64,000 nucleotides of DNA from Costus lasius (lineage: Eukaryota; Streptophyta; Magnoliopsida; Zingiberales; Costaceae), in contig CM050448.1 in the NCBI GenBank assembly GCA_027563935.2, positions 67,465,843 through 67,529,842 of the forward strand, given 5' to 3'. The position numbers and the translations under genes are program-made. The notes beneath the pieces are model-generated. The model had not been told where the DNA came from. It saw nothing but the letters and a program-made list of their open reading frames with translations, and made no database searches. Positions 11,598 through 22,264 of this stretch are shown piece after piece (the stretch's first letter is position 1; each line of letters opens with the position of its first letter).

Positions 11598-13311
11598 TAG
11601 TGGTGGCCAACGGGCCTGGCCAACCCGCAGCCTGCACAGCCCGGTACAACATGGGATAGGCACGGCATGGCCCGTTGATAGACCTAGCGGCCCACGGCTA
11701 GTTATGGGTCATGCTAGGCTGAAGCCTTTAGGCACGGAGGCTGAGCCAGGCACGACATGTGACTAGGTTGAGCACTACACATAGGCCGGCCGAGGCACAA
11801 CACGCCATTAACATTTTTTCTGAATTTCAATTTAGGTACCCAAATTCAAATTCTACCCTTGTTATTTTAGCATAATGCCCTCATAAAGTATCAAAAAAAT
11901 TTATATTTATGAGTATAATTATCTTTTAATTATAAAATTACTATTTTACCCTCTTTTAATAATAAAAAATAGAGGATGAATTTGTAAATTTACACCCACT
12001 TAATCCCTATAAATTCTACAATAGTTCCCTATATTTTCACACACAATTTTAGTTCAATTATTTTTTTGTTACATTTCTCTTAATCAAGTGTGTTTCAATT
12101 ACTTTGTTAATTGTGTTGCAGCTTTGTAGGTGAGCACAAGGCATAGAGAAAAATGATAGGTAATTGAAGATTGAAGATAGTTATCATTCTGCCAGATTCT
12201 CATCGCTTTATCTTCCACACTTCCACCTTAAATTTTTTCGATGCTAAACATCATGGTTTTAAGCATTATCGAGTGTGTTCATTGAATTACACAAATTGAT
12301 GAATTCATGTTCGAAGAACATATTCTCCACTTATCTGATCACACAAGACATGGATTTTTGGCTTCTCCCTCCCCTTCTGGGGTTGAGATCGAGATATAGG
12401 TTGAGGACTTTCAAATTAATGATAGCGATGACGATAATGACAATATCAACGACGAGCCATAACAACATACGAAACCAAACCAAGCTTAAGTGTCAATTGA
12501 GTTTATCACCGTCGAAGAAGGAAATAGAGCTATAAGCATAGAGTGAGCAATATGCATAGAGAAGATGGAGCATGGAGAGCAAGTATGCTCAACACTATGC
12601 TCGCACATCTTCCATAGTAATTGTTTGCTTCACTCGCTACTAGTCAACTGCCTATGCCTATTATGTTCGCAATTGGTTTAAGGTATAATGTATAATTTAT
12701 AAATATGAAATTTAATCTAGTTTATTTTAACTTTAGTCATGTGATCAAACTTAAATATGAGGTTTAAGTTGCAAATGTGATAAGCTCAATTTAGAATTTT
12801 TCTTCTTATTATATTATTACTATTGTTATTTTTAATATCTAAATAAAAAATTTTGTAAAATTTGTATATTATTATTATTATATAAAATTTTAATGAATTA
12901 ATATTTAGAAAATTTCATATTTTTATATTATTATTATTATCTAAATAAAATTTTAAGAAATTAATATTTTTATAATTTTTTAAGGTGTTTATATATTTTC
13001 TTGAAAGATTTTATATTTGTTGTATTAATTTTAATATGTTAATGATATTTGATTAACATAAATTATATTATTTTTTAAAAAATTGTGTAATAGAAATTAT
13101 CCCTATTTTCTTAATTTTTCTTATTTTATAGATTTTTAATTTTAATAAATTAGCATTTTTTTATTTTTTTTATTTTTAAAAATTTTCATATTATTATTAT
13201 TATATAAATAAAAAATTTTATAAAGTTTTTATATTATTATTATTATTATGTAAATAAAATTTTAAAGATTAATATTTTTATAATTTTTTAATTTTTTAAT
13301 TATTTCCTTTT

Positions 13312-13383
<72 letters not shown>

Positions 13384-13545
13384 AAGTTTTTATATTTGTA
13401 TAGTTATTTATAATATGTTAACATAGTTTAAGTATGCTTTTCTAGTTAGCTGAGCATAATTTGGGGTTTACATAGTGGCAGTGGGTGAGATTGATGTGCT
13501 AAGCTGGCCGAACATGTATTAAGTCCGGTCCATTGGCCGCCTCTA
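11598..13545. mobile_element. Non-autonomous hAT-like DNA transposon
   Basis: The left end begins TAGTGGTGGCCAACGGGCC; the right end, reverse-complemented, begins TAGAGGCGGCCAATGGACC. These are related terminal inverted repeats of the hAT type (family TIRs have a G-rich GGCNAACGGGC-like core). The flanks TCACATAG and TCACAGTG look like an 8-bp target duplication with a small later change. The left subterminal 220 bp is GC-rich with repeated GGCACG/GGCCNGGC text; the rest is very AT-rich. No transposase ORF is visible. It lies in the copia integrase tail, whose reading resumes directly after it. Confidence 0.82.
13319..13381. repeat. (TA)n microsatellite
   Basis: About 31 perfect TA units inside the hAT-like element. 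Confidence 0.97.
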
Positions 13546-13930
13546 TCACAGTGTTTGGAAGCTTGTGTTTTGCGTCAACCCATCACCAACAATGCACCAA
13601 ATTTGATCCTAGAGCTATATGATCCATATTCTTGGCTATCCACATGCTAATAAGGAGTGCAAAGTCATTGACTTATCTAATAATTATGTATATATATCAC
13701 ACGCCTCTTTTCATAAAGATTTATTTCCCTTCACTAGCATGGGCAAAGTAACAAGCCAACATATAGTGATTCAAGAGTTTGAAAAAACAAAGACAAAAGA
13801 TGCACTCAACAATGAAGCATTTACTTACTCAGATGACACAATTAAATAGGGAATCATTACAAAAGAAGAATACCCTCAAGATGAACATATTATCACCACT
13901 TAGGGACCTGTCCAAAATGAACAAATCATT
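13546..13930 (+). pseudogene. Copia remnant C3, right part
   Basis: The copia reading resumes after the hAT-like element with the integrase C-terminal region typical of Ty1/copia. ILGYPHANKECKVIDLSNN is followed by HKDLFPF near 13720. A TAG at 13847 and further stops end it. No reverse transcriptase follows, so the remnant is truncated here. Confidence 0.75.
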
Positions 13931-14319
13931 CTAGTTATGCCATATTCTTTAGGTTGGTCACTTGCATGGCCCAAAGTCTCCTTCATTGATTGATTTGTTG
14001 TTGAGTTTGAGCTGCACTTTTGGCCTTTGCTTGCTGCATTTGTTCTCCTCTAGATGCTGGGATGGCTTGTGGATATCTCCACAAGTCTTTGTCTTCATTG
14101 CTTGATTGCTTGTTTACCTATACAAAAATGAAAATGCAAGTATGCTCTAGTTCTAGGATGAATACATGACTAAATATTGGTGGGTGAATGCATGCATGCT
14201 GACAATATAAAATTAACCCACCAAACTTTTAACTACATGAATGCATGTGGATTTTAAAAGAAAATCTAATGTACTATAATGTATGCCATGCAAGGGGATA
14301 GAATTTTGGGTGCTCTAGC
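13931..14319. other. No identifiable gene
   Basis: AT-rich intergenic sequence between the copia remnant and the 3' end of the LRR-extensin pseudogene. I recognise nothing in it. Confidence 0.4.
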
Positions 14320-15880
14320 TAGGGTACCCTTAAACTCCATTTATATCTCCTTGGGTTGTGTCGCCCACCTACATCACTGGTGGTGGTGGAGAAGAAACTA
14401 GGGGAGAAGGGGAGACTAAGGCAAGTGGCAGTACAGAAGCCTTTGGTGGTGGCAGTGAGTAAGCTGGGGAGGAGAGTAGATGGGAGGCGGTGGTGAACAG
14501 ACTGGTGGAGGTGGTGATTGGACCGACAGTGGTGGCAAAAATTCAACTATAGAGGGAGAAGTGACTAGAAAACTTATTTTGTTGTGGCAGTGAAGGTGTC
14601 TTTTCAAGCGAGTTGTTGGGTGATGGCGGTAGCGAAGAGCTCTGAGAAAGTGTTGTTTCTAACTATGATGGTGATGGAGGGGGTTCAAGCTTACTCGGGT
14701 TTAGCGATGGCTTTGGGGAAGGATTCATCGAAGTAGGCGATGGCCTTGGAGATACAGTTGTTATCTTACAAGAAGACTCACACTGGGAGTGACCATAATC
14801 CACGGGTCAGTTCACCACTCGAGAGCACAATGTTGAAGATTTCTAATTCAATAGTGGTGAAGCAATTGCTATTATCATTAAACACGACATTGGACCTCGC
14901 CGACGGCATGTACTCTTTATGACACCCCCATGAAGTAGTTATTCGAGAAGGAGAAATTCATGAGGTTCTGCAACTTGCAAATCTTGGTGAAGACAAAACG
15001 CCATGGAGAAAATTATGCGACAAATCCAATCACTCCACCTTTCTTCAACCCTCAAAGCTCTTGGTTAGCATGCTGATGAGAGAATTGCAACTTGCATCCA
15101 CCACTGTAGCATTGCCCAACAATCCCATCTCCTGTGGTAAGCACCCAATGAGCCCATTGTTGAGGAGAAGGAACTCGTCAAGATGCAGCCCCCATGCTTG
15201 TTGGCAAGGACAACGACGGATGCCTACAAGGCATATGTCCCAAAGTTCTCGAGAATATAAGAGGTGAACCGATTGTCATTTACAAAAATGGCATCAAGGT
15301 TTTGGCATCAAGGTCCTGATCAAAGAGCTCCAATAGCAGAGTGCCCTCAAAGTCATTGAACCAAAGATCTAGTACTTGAGGGCGAGGTTAGTCAAGAGGC
15401 CAAACTCCAGAGGAAGATAGCCGGCAATGTTTGCGCCATTAAGGTCAGCGCCGGCAACAACGGTAACAGAGTTGTCAAGTGCCTGTGTGCAAAAAATGCC
15501 ATTGTAGTCGCACACATCGGGGCTCTCCCCACTTGCTGGTGAAGTTATAGGGGTCAAAGTATATGGCAAACTTCCAAGCTTGGAGGGTGACGTGAGCACT
15601 ATGGAGGCAAGGACTGACAATGCAGAAACCAATCTCAATGTGGAACACAAAGTCATCAGGGAGGTCAACATTCTTCTTGAGGGCCAAAAGCTGGCGGCGT
15701 GTGATGAAGGCAACTTGGGCATCAGAGAGGCAGATACTGAAAGGACCAAGGAGGAAAATAGGAGTATGAAGCAATCTAACGCCTCCATGCAGAGGATGGG
15801 ACGGCTGCATGCCCTGGACGCCCCCAAGGCTGCTGGCTAGAATGGAAAATGGAATGCGCAGGAGGAGCACGTTATAGCAA
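14320..15880 (-). pseudogene. LRR-extensin (LRX-like) pseudogene
   Basis: LRX proteins are cell-wall proteins with an LRR domain and a Ser-Pro-rich extensin tail. Reading the minus strand, the N-terminal part is at 15870-15475: a hydrophobic start, then DAQVAFITRRQLLAL, DLPDDFVF and LQAWKFAIY. A frame change leads to CDYNGIFCTQALD and the first LRR (ADLNGANIAGYLPLEFGLL) at about 15540-15375. About 40 residues typical of the family are then missing: GLLTNLAL joins directly to KYLDLWFNDFEG. Later LRRs (about 15370-14930) survive in pieces across several frames with stops. A Pro-rich tail (SPPPPVCSPPPPIYSPPQ) lies near 14545-14480. No frame spans it, so it is not functional. Confidence 0.8.
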
Positions 15881-16829
15881 ACTCACAGTGGAATCGATAT
15901 TTTCGGGGGTTGACGTCTTGCCTCGTCTCGTGGTGAAAGGCTGTTTGTTTTCCTATATTTGATCATTGGTTGGTTTTGGAGGGAATCAAACTAACCCTTT
16001 GGCAGTGGCCCGATTAAGACACAACGGCAATGAAACGGATGAAAGCAAATCTAAGTCGCTGTTTTACTTGGGACTGTGGAGCAAAATTAACCTCTTAAGC
16101 AGGGCATGCCATTAAATTAGGCATCCACAAACAAACGAACATGCGGCTGTCATCTTATTCATGGAACATTAGGCATCATCATTCAGGAAGACGGACATAA
16201 ACCCTCCGCTAGTGCCTGTGAAGGTCCTCCATACGCAGGTGCAATTGCGATGGTTCAATCGGGTGCTCCATGATTAGAAGATAAATCATAAGACACCAAA
16301 TTGGATATTTGTACTATTGTGTTCCCATCAAAATTCAAACAACAATGCCCAAGAAAGACTGCCTAGGACTTTTTCTCTACGAAAGAGCGCCCCGATCGAA
16401 GGAAAAACTCTACCTACGTGGAGAGGATCTTTTATCCCAAGAAAGACTAGCATCATACATTAAAATTTCAGCTACTAAGTAACTCCTTATTAGGTACAAT
16501 ATCTCTGCCCAACGAGCCAAAAAAGATTGTTTAATACTTGTAAATATACTAAAACACCATTCGAATTTAAATCTCAGATCAAATAACCATGAGAGTATAT
16601 GCATCATTGAGAGTGGAAATAAATGAATTGAAGCTCATTGACGAAATATTGCCACTGTGGTTCCAACAAAAATCCTACAATGAGCACTACCAAATAAAAA
16701 AGCAAAATTATTTTAAGAAATTATAGGAAAATTAGTTGCAGTAAGGTTCGACAAAATGGTTGCGTGTCGCATAATAAGAGACTCAACACTCATAGTTCCT
16801 TCGTGCAAAGTAGTCCAATGCTCTGACTA
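15881..16829. other. Intergenic region between LRX pseudogene and TOC159
   Basis: No ORF with recognisable similarity. The part nearest 16830 should carry the TOC159 3' UTR, read leftward; on the minus strand an AATAAT variant poly(A) signal occurs near 16710, which is weak evidence only. Confidence 0.4.
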
Positions 16830-19800
16830 TTAAGCCGAAGACTCACCAGGCCTCAGGCATCTGAAGATGGAGATTGCAATGGGGACGATGCCCACTAGTG
16901 CTAGTTGGAGTTGTTCCGAGGTGCTTGCCCTGACAGATACCTGCCCAGTCATCTTATTATTCAGCCCTACGCGAACTGTCATCTTCGAGTTTCTACCAAT
17001 GGAGACCTGGGACTGCAAATTTGCACCCAGGGCCAAGTTACCATACACTGTTATGAGTGACATTCCTAAGGTCAAAACGGCTTGGCTGATGGGATAATCT
17101 TTGTCTCGGATGCGTGCTTCCAAGTTCGCACCATATGCAGTGTCACCTTGTGCTCGAACAGCACCAGTGCTCGCAACTAGGCTTACTTGCTTTCCAATAG
17201 AAAGTTGGTCTTCCAACTTTAGCCCAGTGGCTACAGTTTCCCCCAAGAAGGTGATTGAGAACCCCCCAGTAGTCCTGTTCCTCTTCAAAGATTTGAATTT
17301 TGTCTCACCCCTTAAAATGTAAGCAAGTTGCTTTCCCATTGCTTGGATATCGAAGCCTGCAAGAGTGGAACCATTTTCTCCATGCTTGGCTGAGATTGCA
17401 GAATCCAAATTGATGTTGAATTCCTTTTTACCCTTGGTCACTTGAGCAGATAAAACAGAAGGAAACCGGCCAACAATTGCATGGTTCTCCTCGACGCTTA
17501 CACCATCATAACCACAATCATGATCCCAACCATGGGTATCCAGTACTGGCCTAGCAAGAATATGTGATGCTGGCTCCAAAAAACGGTATCGATATGTTGG
17601 AGAGGCACAGTCGAAAGAAGGTGGCAATACCATGTCAGGCAAAGGAACAGCTATAGTAGCAGGTGCATTATCCGGCTCAAAATCATCAACCAGATCAGCA
17701 TGTTCATAATAATCCTGATCCCTTTTCTTTCTGGTCTTCATTTCTTTCAGCCTTGTGAGCTCCTCCTTCCACTGTTTCTTCTGAAGAAGCTTAATTCGGT
17801 ATTCATACTCATCAAAATATGCTCTTCTGTGCTCTTTGGTAAGCTTAGCAATCTGAGATTTCTTCAGGGGCTTAAATGAAGGAAGCTGATCGTATTCATC
17901 TACTTGTTCCTCTTGATCAGCATCAGATAAGTCATCTAGGTCCACATCAGAATCTCCATAATCGCCACCTTGATCAGGGGGAAGCTTCGGATGTGCCCTG
18001 GCCTGCAACAGTGAAGAAAGCAGGACGGGTAGTGGCGGAGAACGGAAACGTAGACCAAACAGCTTGCTAGGGGAGGAGGGTTCTTCAAACTTTAGAAGAG
18101 AATTAGCTTCGGACAGTATCTTTGAAGTGTAACAAAGCAGCAGCATCTGGGGTCCCCATGTTTGGCCATTGGGGAGAACTCTTTGGCCCTCCTTGTTCCT
18201 TGTACAATATGGATGGTTCTCAACAAAAGCAACTGGATTCATAAGACGCGTGTCTCCAGCTGCAAGCCTAATTGAGTGCTGAACTACATGAGACCTTTGA
18301 GCCACAAACACCTCATAGCTCAATGGAGAACCACTTGGCCCATCAGGAGGAACAGAAGCTGCATGTGTGAGAGCAATAATCGCATTGAGCCATATGGAAG
18401 GACCCAAAGTGCTAGTGATTGTTCTGAGGAGAGGCAAATCATTCTGATCTCGGGTTAGAATGTCCATGCGGTCTACATACAAAACGATGTCAGGGGGGCA
18501 TCTTTTAATGTATTTCTTTATAGAAGTCAATATTTTCCTGGTCCATACTTGATCCATTCCTGAAGCTCTAAGGCCGGGTGTATCTATGAGGCGAATCGTA
18601 ACCCCATCCACAGTTCCAACGATCTCTTTGATTGAAAAGCTAGCTGGTTTGAATGGATTGGTTTGGGACTTCTCTTCACCAAAAATCGAATTTATAGTTG
18701 CACTCTTTCCTACTCCACTTTTCCCAAGTAGTAGAATGTTACAGGTAAAGTCCAATCCTTCTCCACCATCCTGTTCTAACTGTAACGCTTTCTTTTTTAG
18801 ACTGTCAAGATTAAAGGCCTGACTTGTTTGCCTTCCGCTTCGAATACCTTGAGCAAAAGACAGACGGTACAGAACTTGGGAAGGCACTGTGTCTTCAGTT
18901 GAGTATCCCAGCCTATGAACAAGACGAAGAAACTTCACTTTAATCAGATCAATCTTCTCATGCAACTTCATCTGTTCCGGACTTTTGTGTGTATCATGCT
19001 CTGCTGTTATAGCTGGTTCAGCAGCAATTGAAGTGTTAGCTCGCGCAGGCCGGGGAGGAGCAGGTTTTAGAGATGGAAATGAGGAACCCAAGCCGGTTGG
19101 ATGGTCAACTGTGAAGATTCTATTAACATCTTGATAAGCACCGATCTTTCCATCATCGGAGGAGCTGCTTGCTGCTTTCAAAAGTTCAATAAGGGCATTC
19201 GCTTTCGCCCTTAGCTTTTCTTCATCATCCTCATTGGTCACTACCTCTTCCTCTGAATCCAAGTTAAGCACGTCATTTGCATCCGTTGAATCGTCGCCGG
19301 AGGAGCTGTTGTCCAATGCTTTTACCATTTCTTTTGCAACTTGCGAGCTTGCCAGAGGTGCCATAGGTCCGTCTGAAACCAAGCAATCCACTTGCTCCCT
19401 TGCATTCTCCTGAGCCAAATCATAATCATGTGTTAGTTCAAGCTTAGTAACTATATTTGGTAATGGAGCATTGCCGTCCTCAGTAACACCAGAACTCACT
19501 TAGTATGTTCATGAGTCACCAAAGGAAGCTGAGTTATCATAATTTACCTTTGAAAATTTTGCAGCTTTGTCTGGTTCAACCAAGTTATCATTATGCTCTT
19601 GAGCATCAGGAACTGCATCCTCATGCTCGGTCAGTATCTCTTTGGTCCTTTGAAGGTTTGCATCCTCCACTATTTCTTTCTCTTGAGCCGCCAAATCTCC
19701 ATCTCGTGAACTCCATTCCATTTTAGGTTTGTCGGCAGCCACTTGTCCCGAGCTCTCAACCTCCACATCACCTTTAGTAGCAGACAAAACAAGAATTTGG

Positions 19801-20195
19801 GTCAAGGTCTTGATTCTTTCGCCCCCTAATAGATCACCTTTATCCTCCGAGGTCGGAACTCTAGCTGTGCCGTACAAGTCCTCGTCCTCGTCCACATCTT
19901 CCAGATCCTCTACAGAAGCATCCTCATCAGGTTCGTCGTCCCGAGTCAGATTAGCTTTAATCAGCATCGAGGCGCTCCGAGGCAACACTCCAACTTTAGG
20001 TGCTGCGACCAGGTCGACGTAATGTATATCCTCCTCGCGATCGGAGGGAGTCTCGAAACCCTCCTCCACCTCGCTAATGTCCGAGGTCAGGGGCGAGTCG
20101 TTCTCCTCGGTGGAAAGGCGGGCGCGAATAAGGAGCGAACCCGGGGAAGCGATAGGCCCGACCTTTGCCGGAGAAAAGGGAGCAGTAGAGTCCAT
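16830..20195 (-). CDS. TOC159: TOC159-family chloroplast outer-envelope import receptor (exons 20195-19548 and 19409-16830)
   Basis: This GTPase receptor of the chloroplast outer envelope recognises transit peptides and works with Toc34/33 and Toc75. The joined product is 1075 residues. It starts at ATG 20195 (MDSTAPFSPAK); the open frame further upstream has no ATG. The acidic A-domain covers about residues 1-400, with a related pair at 17-32 and 74-89 (LLIRARLSTEE / MLIKANLTRDD). The G-domain follows: P-loop GKSGVGKS at 445-452, DTPG at 492-495, NAIIALTHA near 558. The C-terminal M-domain runs to LRPGESSA. The M-domain text (RAHPKLPPDQGGD, LDTHGWDHDCGYDGV) is the TOC159 rather than the TOC132/120 type. 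Arabidopsis Toc159 is about 1500 residues, so the A-domain is short here. It is the only gene in the window without breaks. Confidence 0.92.
19410..19547 (-). other. TOC159: TOC159 intron, phase 0, 138 bp
   Basis: The donor is AAAG|GTAAATT (GT at 19547-19546) and the acceptor GGCTCAG|GAGAAT (AG at 19411-19410). A branch-point-like CTAAC lies about 25-30 nt before the acceptor in a T-rich context. The intron holds the two in-frame stops (TGA at 19511, TAA at 19502) that otherwise split the gene. It removes an exact multiple of three and joins Lys216 to Glu217 in frame. Splicing is inferred from sequence. Confidence 0.8.
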
Positions 20196-20218
20196 AGGCT
20201 GTGCAGGATGTTGGCTTT

Positions 20219-20236
20219 CTACAGGCAACGGCACAT
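20219..20236 (-). other. Possible uORF in the TOC159 leader
   Basis: An out-of-frame ATG at 20236 opens a five-codon reading frame (MCRCL, then TAG) that ends 23 nt before the main ATG. The context CGCCATGT is moderate. Whether it lies in the mRNA depends on the transcription start. Confidence 0.35.
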
Positions 20237-20437
20237 GGCGAGCAGCAAAAGCGAGCAAGAGGTGGCTGCAAACAGTGGAAAGATGGGATTTTTTTCAATG
20301 ATCTCTTTGGCTTCTGAGGATCCCTGATGGATGCGGAAACGGAGAGGGGTAAGGGATTAGAAATATGACGGGATGGACGAGGAGAACCACACAAAAGCCT
20401 GTGGCACACAATACAGATGAGATGAAGTAGGGTGGGG

Positions 20438-20446
20438 TTAGGGTTT
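20438..20446 (-). promoter_or_regulatory. Telo-box upstream of TOC159
   Basis: AAACCCTAA on the minus strand, about 245 bp before the start codon. This motif is frequent near transcription starts of plant housekeeping genes. I see no clear TATA box nearby. Confidence 0.45.
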
Positions 20447-20720
20447 TTCCGAAGCTAAATCACCCTTCTGGATTTGTCCCTTGCAGTAGGAGAACACATA
20501 TAGACGACACCGCCGCAATCGAAATGATGTTCAACAAGTTCAAATCGCCAGTCAAATTCCCGAATATAGAGGATCGGAAAACCAGTACGAATGAGGGAAT
20601 AAGAAATCGTCGCCAGCGAACCAAAGTTGTCGGAGAATTCGATCAGCACTTACCGTTTTTGACCCAAAAAAAATAGCCATTCAAATGATCTAGTTTTAAC
20701 CTAGTTTGAACGTAGAAATC
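20447..20720. other. TOC159 upstream region
   Basis: Presumed promoter of TOC159 (minus strand), bounded on the far side by the MITE. No definite element other than the telo-box was identified. Confidence 0.4.
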
Positions 20721-21134
20721 GGGCGCGTTTTCTCCGCGCCCCCTCCGCTTAAAACCCGATAAACGGGTTGTTTAAATTTCATATTAAAAAAATTTTTTTT
20801 TTAATTTTTTTTTTTAGAAATACTCTACTCCTTATAATCTATCCAATGGTATTAAATTTAGGATATTTTAGATTATATACATGTATGAAATATCCTATAC
20901 AAACTCTATACAAATTTATATATAAAATATTTTTTTATCTTATATGCAATTTTGCATAGGGTATTTCATACATGTATATAATCTAAAATACCCTAAATTT
21001 AATACCATTGGATAGATTATAAGGAGTAGAGTATTTCTAAAAAAAAAAATTTAAAAAAATTTTTTTTTTAATATAAAATTTAAACAACCCTTTTATCGGG
21101 TTTTAAGCGGAGGGGGCCGCGGAGAAATTTTGTC
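20721..21134. mobile_element. Foldback MITE, Mutator-like
   Basis: A 414-bp element that is almost one long palindrome, with arms near 190 bp. The left end GGGCGCGTTTTCTCCGCG pairs with the reverse complement of the right end, GGACAAAATTTCTCCGCGG, and pairing continues through CCGCTTAAAACCCGATAAA to near the centre. The flanks CGTAGAAATC (20711-20720 and 21135-21144) form a 9-10-bp direct repeat, the size that Mutator-like elements make. There is no coding capacity. Confidence 0.85.
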
Positions 21135-21144
21135 CGTAGAAATC

Positions 21145-22264
21145 TACCGAAAACAAGCTTTAACCTAGTTTTAATTATACATATCATTTAGTTTACTATA
21201 ATTATAAATCATTCAAATGACCTTTTTTTTTAATCAATTTAACCTTCGATCTCGGAACCTGCGGTCCAAATTAGCCATTCATCTACACAATTTAAAGATT
21301 GTTGCTTCTTCTCCTAAGTCATTGATTGCTAAAGTTAGGTAGTGATCAAATTTAGGCAGCACGGATTTCAGTATTATCGTCCAAAATGCTTACCATCCCC
21401 ATCAACATCACAAACACAACTTATAGCGTGCAAATGTATTTTTTTTTTTTTTCATGGAAGAATAATTTTTGAAAGAAGACAGAAATATTCTGAATGCCTT
21501 AGTACAAATATATTCAAGAGGCTAATTCAGAAATGTGTCTTTTTAAATAGATATTTCATTTTGGATATGGAAATAGATAAAAGTTACGATATAAAAAGAA
21601 ACAAAAAAATTTACTAGACAAGGACTTCACTAGGCATCTTCAACAGTAAGGCATCAATAGAGCACACATCTTAAAGTAGGGTTCATGCACAAATCACAAA
21701 GTATATACAAGAGGAGAAAATGGGAAAGTTAACGACGTCGTTTCTGCGTTACCGAATCTTAAACTCACCTTTACTAATTTTTTTCATAGAATGTTAACTA
21801 CTTTTGGTATAACTTTATTAAAATTCACATAACTCTGTAAAACTTTGATTAAATTTCGTATAACTCATACCACTTGATCAAATTTCATAAAATTTTAACT
21901 AAAAATTTTATAAAACTCGTTTTACTAATTTTGATCAAAGTTCTAAAAATTTTTAACCAAGTTTTACAAAATTTATTAAAGTTCTATGAAATTTATCAAA
22001 GTTCTATGAGTTTCATGAACTTGGGTTAAAGTTCGATGAAATTATGTGAGTTGCTGGGTTGCATACATAATTGTGCTCGGAAGCACAACAACATCGTCTA
22101 CTCGTATGTGAGTTGCTAGATCACAACAACATGTGCACTTGTATATGAGTTGCATGCTTTGGAAATTAGACTCAGACAGCTTCATTTTAAATAAAATTAA
22201 GCTATATTTGTTTCTATTATCGATTTGGTAAATGCCTGTGATCTGGCATATGATGTCTATTCGC
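21145..22264. other. No identifiable gene; AT-rich with short degenerate repeats
   Basis: At 21780-22040 phrases of the type AAAGTTCTATGAAATTT and AATTTTATAAAACT recur loosely. At 22040-22160 the phrase GTGAGTTGC recurs with GCACAACAACAT. No ORF is recognised. Confidence 0.4.

Noticed and set aside
14416..14607. A stand-alone small extensin gene
   Set aside because: The Ser-Pro text is the tail of the broken LRX reading on the same strand and has no own start or signal peptide.
16830..20258. TOC159 as a pseudogene split by two in-frame stops
   Set aside because: Both stops lie in a GT-AG segment of 138 bp, phase 0, with good splice and branch signals; the rest of the frame is intact.
20768..20959. 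Plus-strand ORF inside the MITE
   Set aside because: It is low-complexity text produced by the palindrome arm and loop.
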